A stretch of DNA of 55,180 nucleotides from a virus, in IMG/VR virus record IMGVR_UViG_3300020189_001839, positions 1 to 55,180 of that record; one strand, given 5' to 3'. Numbering within the stretch: position 1 is the stretch's first letter; every line of letters begins with the position of its first letter. The position numbers and the translations under genes are program-made. Shown one piece after another: positions 49,127 through 55,180 of this stretch. Under the pieces are notes generated by a model, which saw nothing but the letters and a program-made list of their open reading frames with translations, made no database searches and was not told where the DNA came from.

Positions 49127-49151
49127 ATCTAAAATAAAAACTGTTTCGATT

Positions 49152-49472
49152 ATGGATCTTATACAGGAATTTGACGACTTTATGTCAGATCTCTCGCTAA
49201 CTCAGCCTGAGCAGGCTATGATAAGGAATTTTGTTAAAAAGTATGAGAAGTACTTTAAATTCCACGACCCCAGTGAATTTGAAAGCTCACTACAAAAGAT
49301 TGTGGACGACGTAATGAGTCAGTATTCCTTTCCCCCTGAAAAAAGGCAAGATGTAGAAAATTACATAACTGGACTCCACGATATGTCGGACGGAATTTCA
49401 GTAATAATGTCTCCAGACCCACAACTCATATATAGAACCCAGCCTGATATGGTACAAACTATATTGATATAG
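49152..49472 (+). CDS. Small helical protein
   Basis: A 106-residue helical protein starting MDLIQEFDDFMSDLSLTQPEQ. The first residues echo the tag pattern but lack a clear I/L-x-E end, so I do not include it in the tagged set. The middle is Lys/Glu/Phe-rich (KKYEKYFKFHDPSEFESSL), and the end is hydrophobic (MVQTILI). It is divergent from the acidic minus-strand gene. No domain is recognised. Confidence 0.5.
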   Translation: MDLIQEFDDFMSDLSLTQPEQAMIRNFVKKYEKYFKFHDPSEFESSLQKIVDDVMSQYSFPPEKRQDVENYITGLHDMSDGISVIMSPDPQLIYRTQPDMVQTILI

Positions 49473-49518
49473 CGGAATAATTAGAAAAATAAATCTATAA
49501 TAAAACAAAACTCAAATT

Positions 49519-49827
49519 ATGACAATAGAAGAATTTGATCTAGAACTAGAAAACAGCGAAAACATACTTGCGGATTTTTGGGCACCTTGGTGTGGCCCAT
49601 GTAAAATGCTAGGACCCATAATTAACCAAATAGAGGAAGAAAATCCACTATTGAAAGTTATAAAAATAAACGTAGACGAATCTATGGAGCTTGCTTCAAA
49701 ATACGGGATAAGAAGTATACCAACTATGATGATCTTTAAAAGCAAAGAAGGAATTGCTACGAAAACAGGAGCATTGCCTAAGGTAAAAGTGCAGGAATGG
49801 GTCGATGAAAATATCGTTAAATCCTAA
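49519..49827 (+). CDS. trx: Thioredoxin
   Basis: A 102-residue thioredoxin-fold protein with the canonical active site WCGPC in ADFWAPWCGPCKML, the cis-proline region IRSIPTMMIF, and the G-A-x-P-K C-terminal helix. It probably reduces the phage ribonucleotide reductase (nrdA/nrdB at 25763-29238), replacing the host enzyme. The stop overlaps the next gene (TAATG). It is shorter than some cellular thioredoxins but complete. Confidence 0.95.
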   Translation: MTIEEFDLELENSENILADFWAPWCGPCKMLGPIINQIEEENPLLKVIKINVDESMELASKYGIRSIPTMMIFKSKEGIATKTGALPKVKVQEWVDENIVKS

Positions 49828-50150
49828 TGCAATTTTTGCAAGAGCTTGAAAAATATCTTAAAGAGAAGGAGGGTTTCCAAACCCACTTCTCTGATTTTTC
49901 ACAGAAGCCCTCCGGCGAAGCTGTAGTTTACGTTGTTTGTAATTGTCCTGTTCACGGAAGAGGAACATTAAGGTGTAAATTTAACCAAGTAATGGGTGAG
50001 ACAAAACTAATTTCGGTTAAGCCAATGGTAAGGCTTTCAGAGTCCCAATTTCCGTGGGACAGTACCATAAAGAGCGTCCATTCTCTATATAGTGGAATAG
50101 CAGGAGTCGGTGGTGTAGCTCACAGAACTGTTAATAATTCTCTTATTTAA
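49827..50150 (+). CDS. Unknown protein coupled to thioredoxin
   Basis: A 107-residue protein sharing TAATG with the thioredoxin gene. It has a Cys pair in a short loop (VVCNCPVHGRGTLRCKF) that could bind metal or be a redox target of thioredoxin, and a Gly-rich C-terminus (GIAGVGGVAHRTV). The N-terminal helix MQFLQELEKYLKEKEGF is charged. No family is recognised. Confidence 0.5.
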   Translation: MQFLQELEKYLKEKEGFQTHFSDFSQKPSGEAVVYVVCNCPVHGRGTLRCKFNQVMGETKLISVKPMVRLSESQFPWDSTIKSVHSLYSGIAGVGGVAHRTVNNSLI

Positions 50151-50174
50151 TTTTTTTTATTCGTTGCTTCCTGG

Positions 50175-50182
50175 TAGTTTTG
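50175..50182 (+). promoter_or_regulatory. Bacteroidota-type -7 box TAnnTTTG
   Basis: TAGTTTTG matches the Bacteroidota housekeeping -7 consensus and lies 24 bases before the ATG at 50207. No clear TTTG -33 box is present, so confidence is low. If used, it would be an early or middle promoter for the ClpP region. Confidence 0.3.
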
Positions 50183-50206
50183 TGGTATAATCCAAAATTG
50201 TATAAA

Positions 50207-50446
50207 ATGGAAAACACAAAATATATGCTCCAAGAAGCAGGAGCAAAAGTAAATTCAGCTATTGGGGATATTGAAGATTTGACAATATCAAAGAATCACA
50301 GGGTAAATATTCTGGATGTCCTTGAGGAATTAAAAGCAGCTAGGGAAATAATTTACCATTTACAGGGTAATATTAATAGCAACACAGAGAGAGACTTCGT
50401 TAATAGGGAAACTGGAATGAAGGAACCTTTTGATATGAAATTCTAA
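50207..50446 (+). CDS. Small helical protein upstream of clpP
   Basis: A 79-residue, mostly helical protein (MENTKYMLQEAGAKVNSAIG...). ATG 50207 is preferred to an in-frame TTG at 50180 because the TTG lies within the promoter-like region. The C-terminus is polar and disordered in character (NRETGMKEPFDMKF). No motif is recognised. It precedes clpP by 11 bases, so both may be on one transcript. A ClpP adaptor would be speculative. Confidence 0.5.
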   Translation: MENTKYMLQEAGAKVNSAIGDIEDLTISKNHRVNILDVLEELKAAREIIYHLQGNINSNTERDFVNRETGMKEPFDMKF

Positions 50447-50457
50447 TAGAAACAAAT

Positions 50458-51126
50458 ATGAAGAAAGAATTCGAAAAATATGCATTGAGTGAGCATAATA
50501 TTGGATCGCTTGACGTTCACAACTACACCAACTTAATTGAAAGTTCGCTAACACCTTACATTTTGGAAGAGAGGGAATTGAGAGTTACACAGATGGACAT
50601 TTTCTCAAGATTGATGATGGATAGATTACTTTGGGTAGCTGGTCCGGTTAATGATAAAATGTCCACGATAGTTCAAGCACAGCTGATGTTCTTAGATTCA
50701 GTTCAAGAAAAAGACATTACAATGCATATCGATTCACCCGGTGGATCCGTTAAATCCGGCCTTTCTATGGTGGATGTAATGGATTATGTAAAATCCGACA
50801 TTATAACGGTTAATACCGGGATGGCAGCCTCAATGGGATCTATTCTTTTAGGAGCGGGTACAAGAGGGAAAAGATATTCATTAAGATTCTCTAAAGTAAT
50901 GCTTCACCAATCATCTGGAGGATTCTCTGGGAACATACAGGATGCTAAGATTGATTTCCAGGAATGGGAAAAGTATAACAAAATTCTTTTTGAACTTCTT
51001 GGTGGATATTGTGATAAGGATCCCGAACAAGTAAAAGAAGACGCCAGCCGTGATTTTTGGATGGATGCTGACGAGGCTGTTAAGTATGGTATTATTGACG
51101 AGATTATATCTTCCAAGAAAACATAA
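50458..51126 (+). CDS. clpP: ClpP-like serine protease
   Basis: A 222-residue caseinolytic protease subunit that forms a degradative ring with AAA+ partners. The catalytic triad is intact: S125 in GMAASMGS, H150 in VMLHQSSGG, D199 in SRDFWMDADEA. The N-terminal ILEERELRVTQMDIFSRLMMD segment is close to Bacteroidota ClpP. It may degrade host proteins or assembly debris, or work with host ClpX. No ClpX or ClpA partner is in this window. The resemblance suggests capture from a host rather than an old T4 gene, because T4 has no ClpP. Confidence 0.95.
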   Translation: MKKEFEKYALSEHNIGSLDVHNYTNLIESSLTPYILEERELRVTQMDIFSRLMMDRLLWVAGPVNDKMSTIVQAQLMFLDSVQEKDITMHIDSPGGSVKSGLSMVDVMDYVKSDIITVNTGMAASMGSILLGAGTRGKRYSLRFSKVMLHQSSGGFSGNIQDAKIDFQEWEKYNKILFELLGGYCDKDPEQVKEDASRDFWMDADEAVKYGIIDEIISSKKT

Positions 51127-51132
51127 ACCCGA

Positions 51133-51627
51133 ATGGGAACAAATTACTATAGGATACCTTGTGAACAGGAAATGGAAGACCGAAAAGAGAGACTCCAGGT
51201 AAGACTAATTGGCTTAAAGCTTACCCCGGATCTTATCGAAAGGGGTTTTAGGTATATTAAAAATAACGAGCATTCTTGGGATGGTCTTTCTCCTTGGGAT
51301 GAATTTACAGCAGATACAGTTGTACATCTGGGTAAACGAAGTATGGGTTGGAAATTCTGTTGGAACTTCCATGACGGAAAGTTTTACAGTAATAAACAAG
51401 AATTACTTGAGTTTATTCGTAAAGGAAGAGTTGTTGATGAATATGGTACTCAAATTGAGGTTGAAGAGTTCATCAAAATGGCTCTTACATGGGGTGAACC
51501 TGATGGTTTTATAGGGGATGCTGAATATTATAAAAACAATGAAAGGTCCTCGCTTTTCAACGACCCTAAACATTACGATAAGATAATTGATGAATTGAGA
51601 GTTTCATCATCAACAGAATTCTCATAA
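51133..51627 (+). CDS. MGTNYY-type conserved phage protein
   Basis: A 164-residue protein starting MGTNYYRIP, with TVVHLGKRSMGWKFCWNFHDGKF in the middle. This matches a family seen in many tailed phages (MGTNYY... LHIGKxSxGW), which has no assigned function. Aromatic and Gly residues are conserved, and the fold may be a small beta domain. It lies six bases after clpP and nine before the Dda-like helicase, so it is part of that transcript. Confidence 0.6.
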   Translation: MGTNYYRIPCEQEMEDRKERLQVRLIGLKLTPDLIERGFRYIKNNEHSWDGLSPWDEFTADTVVHLGKRSMGWKFCWNFHDGKFYSNKQELLEFIRKGRVVDEYGTQIEVEEFIKMALTWGEPDGFIGDAEYYKNNERSSLFNDPKHYDKIIDELRVSSSTEFS

Positions 51628-51636
51628 TAAGGTCAT

Positions 51637-53046
51637 TTGAAAAAAAGCATTGTAGATACTAGTGTACTAAACGGCGACCAAAGGGCTGCTTTCGGAAAAC
51701 TTGTTAAATATCTGAACAACCCTAAAGACAGGTCTGTTTATGTTTTAAGAGGGTGGGCAGGAACAGGTAAAACCTTTTGTGTCAGTCTTCTTGTCAACTA
51801 CCTACTGTCAGAGCTTCATTACAATAGAAATTGGTATAGAATAGCGGTTACTGGGCCAACAAATAAATCTGTAAGGGTTATTAGAAGATCCTCGGATATA
51901 AGTGATCCACGAGTTTCTTTCCAAACTATTCACAAACTTCTTGGATTAAAAGAAAAGATAACAAAGGAGGGAAAGCAAGAGTTTGTAAATGACCCTGGAT
52001 TTCAACCTAAGATATCCAAAATTAAGCTTCTAATAATAGATGAGGTATCTATGCTTAATGATGATCTCTTCGAAAAAATAATTAAGCACAGGGAAAATAT
52101 AAAGATAATATGCATGGGTGATCCTGCACAAATCCCACCGGTAGGAAAACCTGACTGTATCCCCTTTACTGAAGAGCTGGCTGAAGAGTATGGGATTGTA
52201 ACAATAGATCTTAAAACCATCATGAGGCAGAAGTTGGATAACCCTATAATTAGCTCTTCTGTGAAGATAAGAGAGAACGTGAGGAATCTTAGTGTAGGCA
52301 TACCTGCTGAAACGATCTTAAATGATACTGGGGAGGGCATAGATTTTTTAAATCTTGGTGACCCAGACACTAGAAAATCAATACCCAATATTATCGGCAA
52401 TTATTTTAAGAGTGTTGATTTCCAGGAGGATTCAGAATATGCTAAGATAGTTGCCTGGAGAAATAAAACAGTCGCCACAATGAACAACCTGGTTCGAAGG
52501 GTAATTTACGGGGAAGATAATGTTGGTGATAAGATACTCCCAGGAGAAAAGCTTATTGTAAATAGTCCTTATATAGTAATGGGGATGGTGCTATTTAACA
52601 CCAATGATGAATTTACAGTTAAGTCCTTCAAGATAAAGCACAAAAGGTTTAAAGCGGAGGACCTTGAGCTTTATATAAAGTACTATGAGACAAAGGTTTG
52701 GTTTTTGGATGACAACAACACTAAACACCAGGAAGTTCTAGAAATATTGCATGAGGATAGTGAATATGAATTTAGGAAGATTGCTAATATCCTAAAGAAT
52801 ATCGCGATCCAGAAAAAAGGAAAGGACAAGTCTTGGATAGAATACTACGATTTCCTTAGAGAATTCGCGGACGTGTCATACGCATATTGTATTACAGCAC
52901 ATAAATCCCAAGGCAGCACTTATGAAGTATCTTTTGTTATGGAGGACGACATAGATATGAACTGGGACGTGATTGAGAGAAATAGGATTAAGTACACAGC
53001 ATATACAAGGGCAAGTAAAAAGTTGTACGTGCTGAAGAAATTCTAA
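51637..53046 (+). CDS. dda: Dda-like SF1 DNA helicase
   Basis: A 469-residue 5'-3' helicase. It has GDQRAAFGKL (Q-like motif), Walker A GWAGTGKT, FQTIHKLLG (motif Ia region), Walker B LLIIDEVSM, MGDPAQIPPVG (motif III), MRQ (motif IV region), CITAHKSQGSTYEVSF (motif V), and YTAYTRASKKLYV (motif VI). Length and motif order match T4 Dda (439 residues), which remodels replication forks and displaces proteins. The TTG start is used because no in-frame ATG precedes the motifs. It follows the clpP operon and lies before the Ro60-like gene. Confidence 0.92.
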   Translation: MKKSIVDTSVLNGDQRAAFGKLVKYLNNPKDRSVYVLRGWAGTGKTFCVSLLVNYLLSELHYNRNWYRIAVTGPTNKSVRVIRRSSDISDPRVSFQTIHKLLGLKEKITKEGKQEFVNDPGFQPKISKIKLLIIDEVSMLNDDLFEKIIKHRENIKIICMGDPAQIPPVGKPDCIPFTEELAEEYGIVTIDLKTIMRQKLDNPIISSSVKIRENVRNLSVGIPAETILNDTGEGIDFLNLGDPDTRKSIPNIIGNYFKSVDFQEDSEYAKIVAWRNKTVATMNNLVRRVIYGEDNVGDKILPGEKLIVNSPYIVMGMVLFNTNDEFTVKSFKIKHKRFKAEDLELYIKYYETKVWFLDDNNTKHQEVLEILHEDSEYEFRKIANILKNIAIQKKGKDKSWIEYYDFLREFADVSYAYCITAHKSQGSTYEVSFVMEDDIDMNWDVIERNRIKYTAYTRASKKLYVLKKF

Positions 53047-53075
53047 ATTTATTTTTTTAGCTCGATTTGGATTAT

Positions 53076-53083
53076 TAGTTTTG
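53076..53083 (+). promoter_or_regulatory. Bacteroidota-type -7 box TAnnTTTG before the Ro60-like gene
   Basis: TAGTTTTG in the 102-base gap after dda matches the Bacteroidota -7 consensus and lies 65 bases before the ATG at 53149. It is an isolated match without a clear -33 element. Confidence 0.3.
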
Positions 53084-53148
53084 CACTTGTCTTTAAAAGA
53101 CGGAAACAAAACATTGCACTAGTTATATAGATTCCAAATACGTTTATT

Positions 53149-54591
53149 ATGAAGCTCGCAGACGCACTTAGAACCAAGAACATCACCACGGAAAATGGGA
53201 TGACAACCAACTCATCTTCTTTGAATGCTTGTGTAGATTTATTCTTCATGATTGGTGCTATGAGGGGACAGGATAAGCAAAGACTTATTGCAAACTTCTC
53301 ACTTGCGTTTCACGAGGATCCACTTACAGCCATGAGAATTCTTTTTTGGGTAAGAGACATCAGAGGTGGAGCAGGAGAAAGACAGATCTTCAAGGACATT
53401 ATTACATATTTAGCAAGCGACAACCCAGAGATACTAGGAAAAAACCTACATCTCATCCCAGAATATGGAAGATGGGACGATTTGCTTACTTTGATTGGCA
53501 CCAAGCTCGAAGCACCTGCATTAGATCTAATAAAGAGTGGTCTCGAAAGCGAAAATGGACTTTGTGCTAAATGGATGCCTAGAAAGGGACCGGTAGCAAA
53601 CAGACTAAGAAACTTCTTAGGATTCACACCTAAGCAATATAGAAAGACACTGGTTGGCCTCACAAATGTTGTCGAGCAGGCTATGTGTGCTAAAGATTGG
53701 GAGTCTATTGAGTATGGTAAGCTTCCTTCAGTAGCAGCAGCAAGATACACTAAGGCATTTCACAAAAACGATTCGGAGAGATATAATTTATATCTTGAGA
53801 AATTAAGGTCTGGCGAGGAAAAAGTAAATGCTTCTGCAGTCTATCCTTATGATGTGACCAAAACTCTCAAACACGGAGATGCAGACTTTGCCTCTGAGCA
53901 ATGGAAAGCACTTCCTGATTACATGGAGGGGAGCGAGGAAAGAATTCTTCCAGTCGTTGACACCTCGGGTTCAATGATGACACCCGCTGGTGGAAATTCT
54001 AATGTTACTTGCTTGGATGTTGCAATCTCTTTAGGGATGTACATTTCTGAAAGAAACGAGGGAGCGTTTAAGGACTCTTTTGTAACTTTCTCTGCTAACC
54101 CAGAGATTCAAATACTGAAGGGTGATTTAAAGTCGAGGTTTTCGCAATTATCTAGAGCTGCTTGGGGTATGAACACGGATCTCCAAAAGACCTTTTCGCA
54201 TATATTGGATCAGGCAGTTAAAAACTCTGTACCTGCATCTGAAATGCCAACGAAGATATTGATCCTCTCTGACATGGAATTCGACAGTGCGACATTTATG
54301 TCTTACTCTTATTGGAATAAAACTGATCAGGTAGAATGGAATCCTACTGCACAGGAAATGGTCAGAGGGATGTATGCTGAAGCTGGATACTCAATGCCTT
54401 CCATCATCTACTGGAATATCCAATCCCGAGGTGGTAATGTGCCGGTTTCTTTCACCGAATCTGGTACAGCTTTGGTAAGCGGTTTCTCGCCGGCAATTCT
54501 TAAAAGCATTTGCAAAGGTGAAATTATATCGCCACTTCAGGTGATGAACGAAACTATTCTTTCTGAAAGGTATAAAGACATTATAATTTAA
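53149..54591 (+). CDS. Ro60/TROVE-like RNA-binding protein with vWA domain (DUF2828 type)
   Basis: A 480-residue protein. The helical N-terminal half has FWVRDIRGGAGERQ, a form of the R-D-x-R-x-G-x-G-E-R signature of TROVE/DUF2828 proteins, then LIPEYGRWDDLL. The C-terminal half is a von Willebrand A domain with MIDAS VDTSGSM (D271, S273, S275) and later ILILSDMEFDS. Ro60 and its bacterial homologue Rsr bind Y RNAs and take part in RNA quality control and RNP assembly with exonucleases. A structured non-coding RNA candidate lies 350 bases downstream. The family is clear by motif; partner RNA and function in a phage are inference. Confidence 0.82.
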   Translation: MKLADALRTKNITTENGMTTNSSSLNACVDLFFMIGAMRGQDKQRLIANFSLAFHEDPLTAMRILFWVRDIRGGAGERQIFKDIITYLASDNPEILGKNLHLIPEYGRWDDLLTLIGTKLEAPALDLIKSGLESENGLCAKWMPRKGPVANRLRNFLGFTPKQYRKTLVGLTNVVEQAMCAKDWESIEYGKLPSVAAARYTKAFHKNDSERYNLYLEKLRSGEEKVNASAVYPYDVTKTLKHGDADFASEQWKALPDYMEGSEERILPVVDTSGSMMTPAGGNSNVTCLDVAISLGMYISERNEGAFKDSFVTFSANPEIQILKGDLKSRFSQLSRAAWGMNTDLQKTFSHILDQAVKNSVPASEMPTKILILSDMEFDSATFMSYSYWNKTDQVEWNPTAQEMVRGMYAEAGYSMPSIIYWNIQSRGGNVPVSFTESGTALVSGFSPAILKSICKGEIISPLQVMNETILSERYKDIII

Positions 54592-54597
54592 TTCAAG

Positions 54598-54873
54598 GTG
54601 GCAGATATAGATATTGACCCAGAAGATTATTGGTATTCATGCTCCGAATCAGAAAGGGATGAGTTAGCAAAAACGGTAGTTCAGGAAGGATATATTTCAG
54701 ACCTACTTCTTGAGATGGTTAAAAAGGGTGGAACCTCATTGTTTCAACCTGAAACTTACACTGAGCAAGAAATTGTAAGGTTATTTAATGCCATTTGGGA
54801 CAGTAAAAGATTTATCGAGCAAAAGCACATTGACGAAATATTCAAAAGCTTGAGGGAGCAAAGAGTTCTTTGA
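54598..54873 (+). CDS. Small acidic protein next to the Ro60-like gene
   Basis: A 91-residue, acidic, helical protein starting with GTG six bases after the Ro60-like stop. It has aromatic residues in YWYSCSESERDEL, a helix VVQEGYISDLLLEMVKKG, and a basic C-terminal helix (SLREQRVL). No motif is recognised. Because it is directly coupled to the Ro60-like gene and is followed by the structured RNA, it may be part of the same RNP system, but this rests on position alone. Confidence 0.55.
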   Translation: MADIDIDPEDYWYSCSESERDELAKTVVQEGYISDLLLEMVKKGGTSLFQPETYTEQEIVRLFNAIWDSKRFIEQKHIDEIFKSLREQRVL

Positions 54874-54919
54874 AAATATTAGGTTTCTTACAGCAATTTT
54901 TTATACTATCCAATAAGTG

Positions 54920-54928
54920 TTATATAAA
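54920..54928 (+). promoter_or_regulatory. TTATATAAA box before the structured RNA
   Basis: The box resembles the late boxes (TATATAA core) and is placed so that a transcript could begin near 54935, just before the long-range stem of the RNA candidate. It is 46 bases after the preceding gene. Confidence 0.35.
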
Positions 54929-54934
54929 AAGAAA

Positions 54935-55166
54935 CCTGTGAAAGGATCGGTACAGCAAACCTATTCTATACTAGATGAAGAGTTAGTTGTAGTACAGCGC
55001 AAGCTTACTCTCTAACGAGACCCGGAGATCAGTGACCTGGTTCAAAACTAAAATCACGACGTCAACTTCTCATTGGCGTAAAGAGAGATATAGCTGCAGA
55101 GCCGAATAATACTAATCACGATCCTGTTTTTAAATCCCCATTTCTTATGATTTGGGGATTTTTTTT
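54935..55166 (+). ncRNA. Structured non-coding RNA candidate, possible Y-RNA-like partner of the Ro60-like protein
   Basis: This 232-base stretch lacks a plausible reading frame and is the only large gene-free region in the window. A long-range stem AGGATCG (54943-54949) pairs exactly with CGATCCT (55119-55125). Inside it are four elements: a bulged hairpin with GCAA tetraloop (GTACAGC/GCTTAC, 54991-55008) above GTTAG/CTAAC; a hairpin holding GTTCAAAAC (55040-55048), the tRNA T-loop consensus GTTCRANNC; a 7-bp hairpin at 55059-55079 (one G-T pair); and its loop TTCTC, able to pair with GAGAG at 55083-55087. A terminator ends it. tRNA-like T-loops occur in bacterial Y RNAs (YrlA). Structure is hand-folded; identity is tentative. 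Confidence 0.5.
55132..55166 (+). terminator. Intrinsic terminator ending the structured RNA
   Basis: AAATCCCCA pairs with TGGGGATTT (9 bp) around TTTCTTATGATT and is followed by a T-tract. Confidence 0.9.
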
Positions 55167-55180
55167 GGAAACAACCTTGA

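Noticed and set aside
49152-49472. Another tagged cargo protein
   Set aside because: MDLIQEFDDFMSDLSL has the aromatic part of the tag but no I/L-x-E site, so it is left out of the tagged set.
53310-53750. A 146-codon minus-strand open frame in the Ro60-like gene
   Set aside because: Antisense to the RDIRGGAGER region of a clearly coding gene; no independent evidence.
55059-55079. A tRNA anticodon arm (7-base loop CTTCTCA, apparent TCT anticodon)
   Set aside because: There is no acceptor stem, D-arm or 3' CCA in the right places. The T-loop-like hairpin lies on the 5' side instead of the 3' side, and position 37 would be C.
54935-55166. tmRNA
   Set aside because: No tag-peptide frame, no 3' acceptor with CCA, and the T-loop is in the middle instead of near the 3' end.
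1-55180. CRISPR arrays, transposases or integrase/att sites
   Set aside because: No evenly spaced direct repeats, DDE or serine/tyrosine recombinase motifs were seen. The content is that of a virulent phage.

Overview
The window is one segment of a large, AT-rich, T4-like myovirus genome whose host is most likely a member of the Bacteroidota. The T4 core includes a gp32-like ssDNA-binding protein, gp61-like primase, UvsY- and UvsW-like recombination proteins, a B-family DNA polymerase in two pieces, a gp45-like clamp, both topoisomerase II subunits, a Dda-like helicase and class Ia NrdA/NrdB. The host inference rests on a small histone H1-like (Hc1) protein, a ClpP that closely resembles Bacteroidota ClpP, a DUF4494-like protein, weak Shine-Dalgarno sequences and a few TAnnTTTG boxes. 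Nearly all genes are on the + strand, densely packed, often with ATGA or TAATG overlaps.

Layout. 1-6020: virion genes (collagen-like fibre cut by the left edge, coiled-coil and membrane proteins, a large structural protein, a tail-tube-like protein, a small tagged protein). 6099-10308: RuvC-like resolvase, then a tightly coupled cassette of sugar nucleotidyltransferase, cupin, RuBisCO-like protein, GDPD-like protein and glycosyltransferase-like protein. 10348-14661: gp32, primase, UvsY-like and UvsW. 14673-22300: late-type genes, including a polymerase-beta-like nucleotidyltransferase, an RNA-ligase/NMN-adenylyltransferase fusion, the histone-like protein and a small heat-shock protein. 22300-25172: DNA glycosylase, a minus-strand amidase island, and the N-terminal half of DNA polymerase. 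25270-31006: nucleotide metabolism (dUTPase-like, NrdB, NrdA, adenylate-kinase-like). 31063-42233: GT2-TPR glycosyltransferase, tagged proteins, topoisomerase II, UvdE, DnaJ and an L,D-transpeptidase-like protein. 42341-44252: clamp and the C-terminal half of the polymerase, about 18 kb from its N-terminal half. 44253-48541: small proteins, GT8-like glycosyltransferase, UDP-galactopyranose mutase and a RimK/RimB-like fusion. 48590-55180: thioredoxin, ClpP, Dda, a Ro60/TROVE-like vWA protein and, at the right edge, a structured non-coding RNA candidate ending in a terminator.

Two patterns tie distant genes together. First, about ten otherwise unrelated proteins begin with a short peptide of the type (S/K)F-x-x-F-(I/L)-x-E. 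This resembles a T4 capsid-targeting propeptide ending in a gp21-type (I/L)-x-E cleavage site, and it sits in front of an adenylate kinase, a nucleotidyltransferase, a RimK-like ligase and an L,D-transpeptidase-like domain. Second, most of these genes have a GATATATAA or TATAAATA box roughly 10-20 bases before the start codon, like T4 late promoters. I read this as a set of late-expressed enzymes packaged in the capsid and possibly injected. The other points most worth following up are the RuBisCO-like cassette, the split polymerase and the Ro60-like protein with its adjacent RNA.
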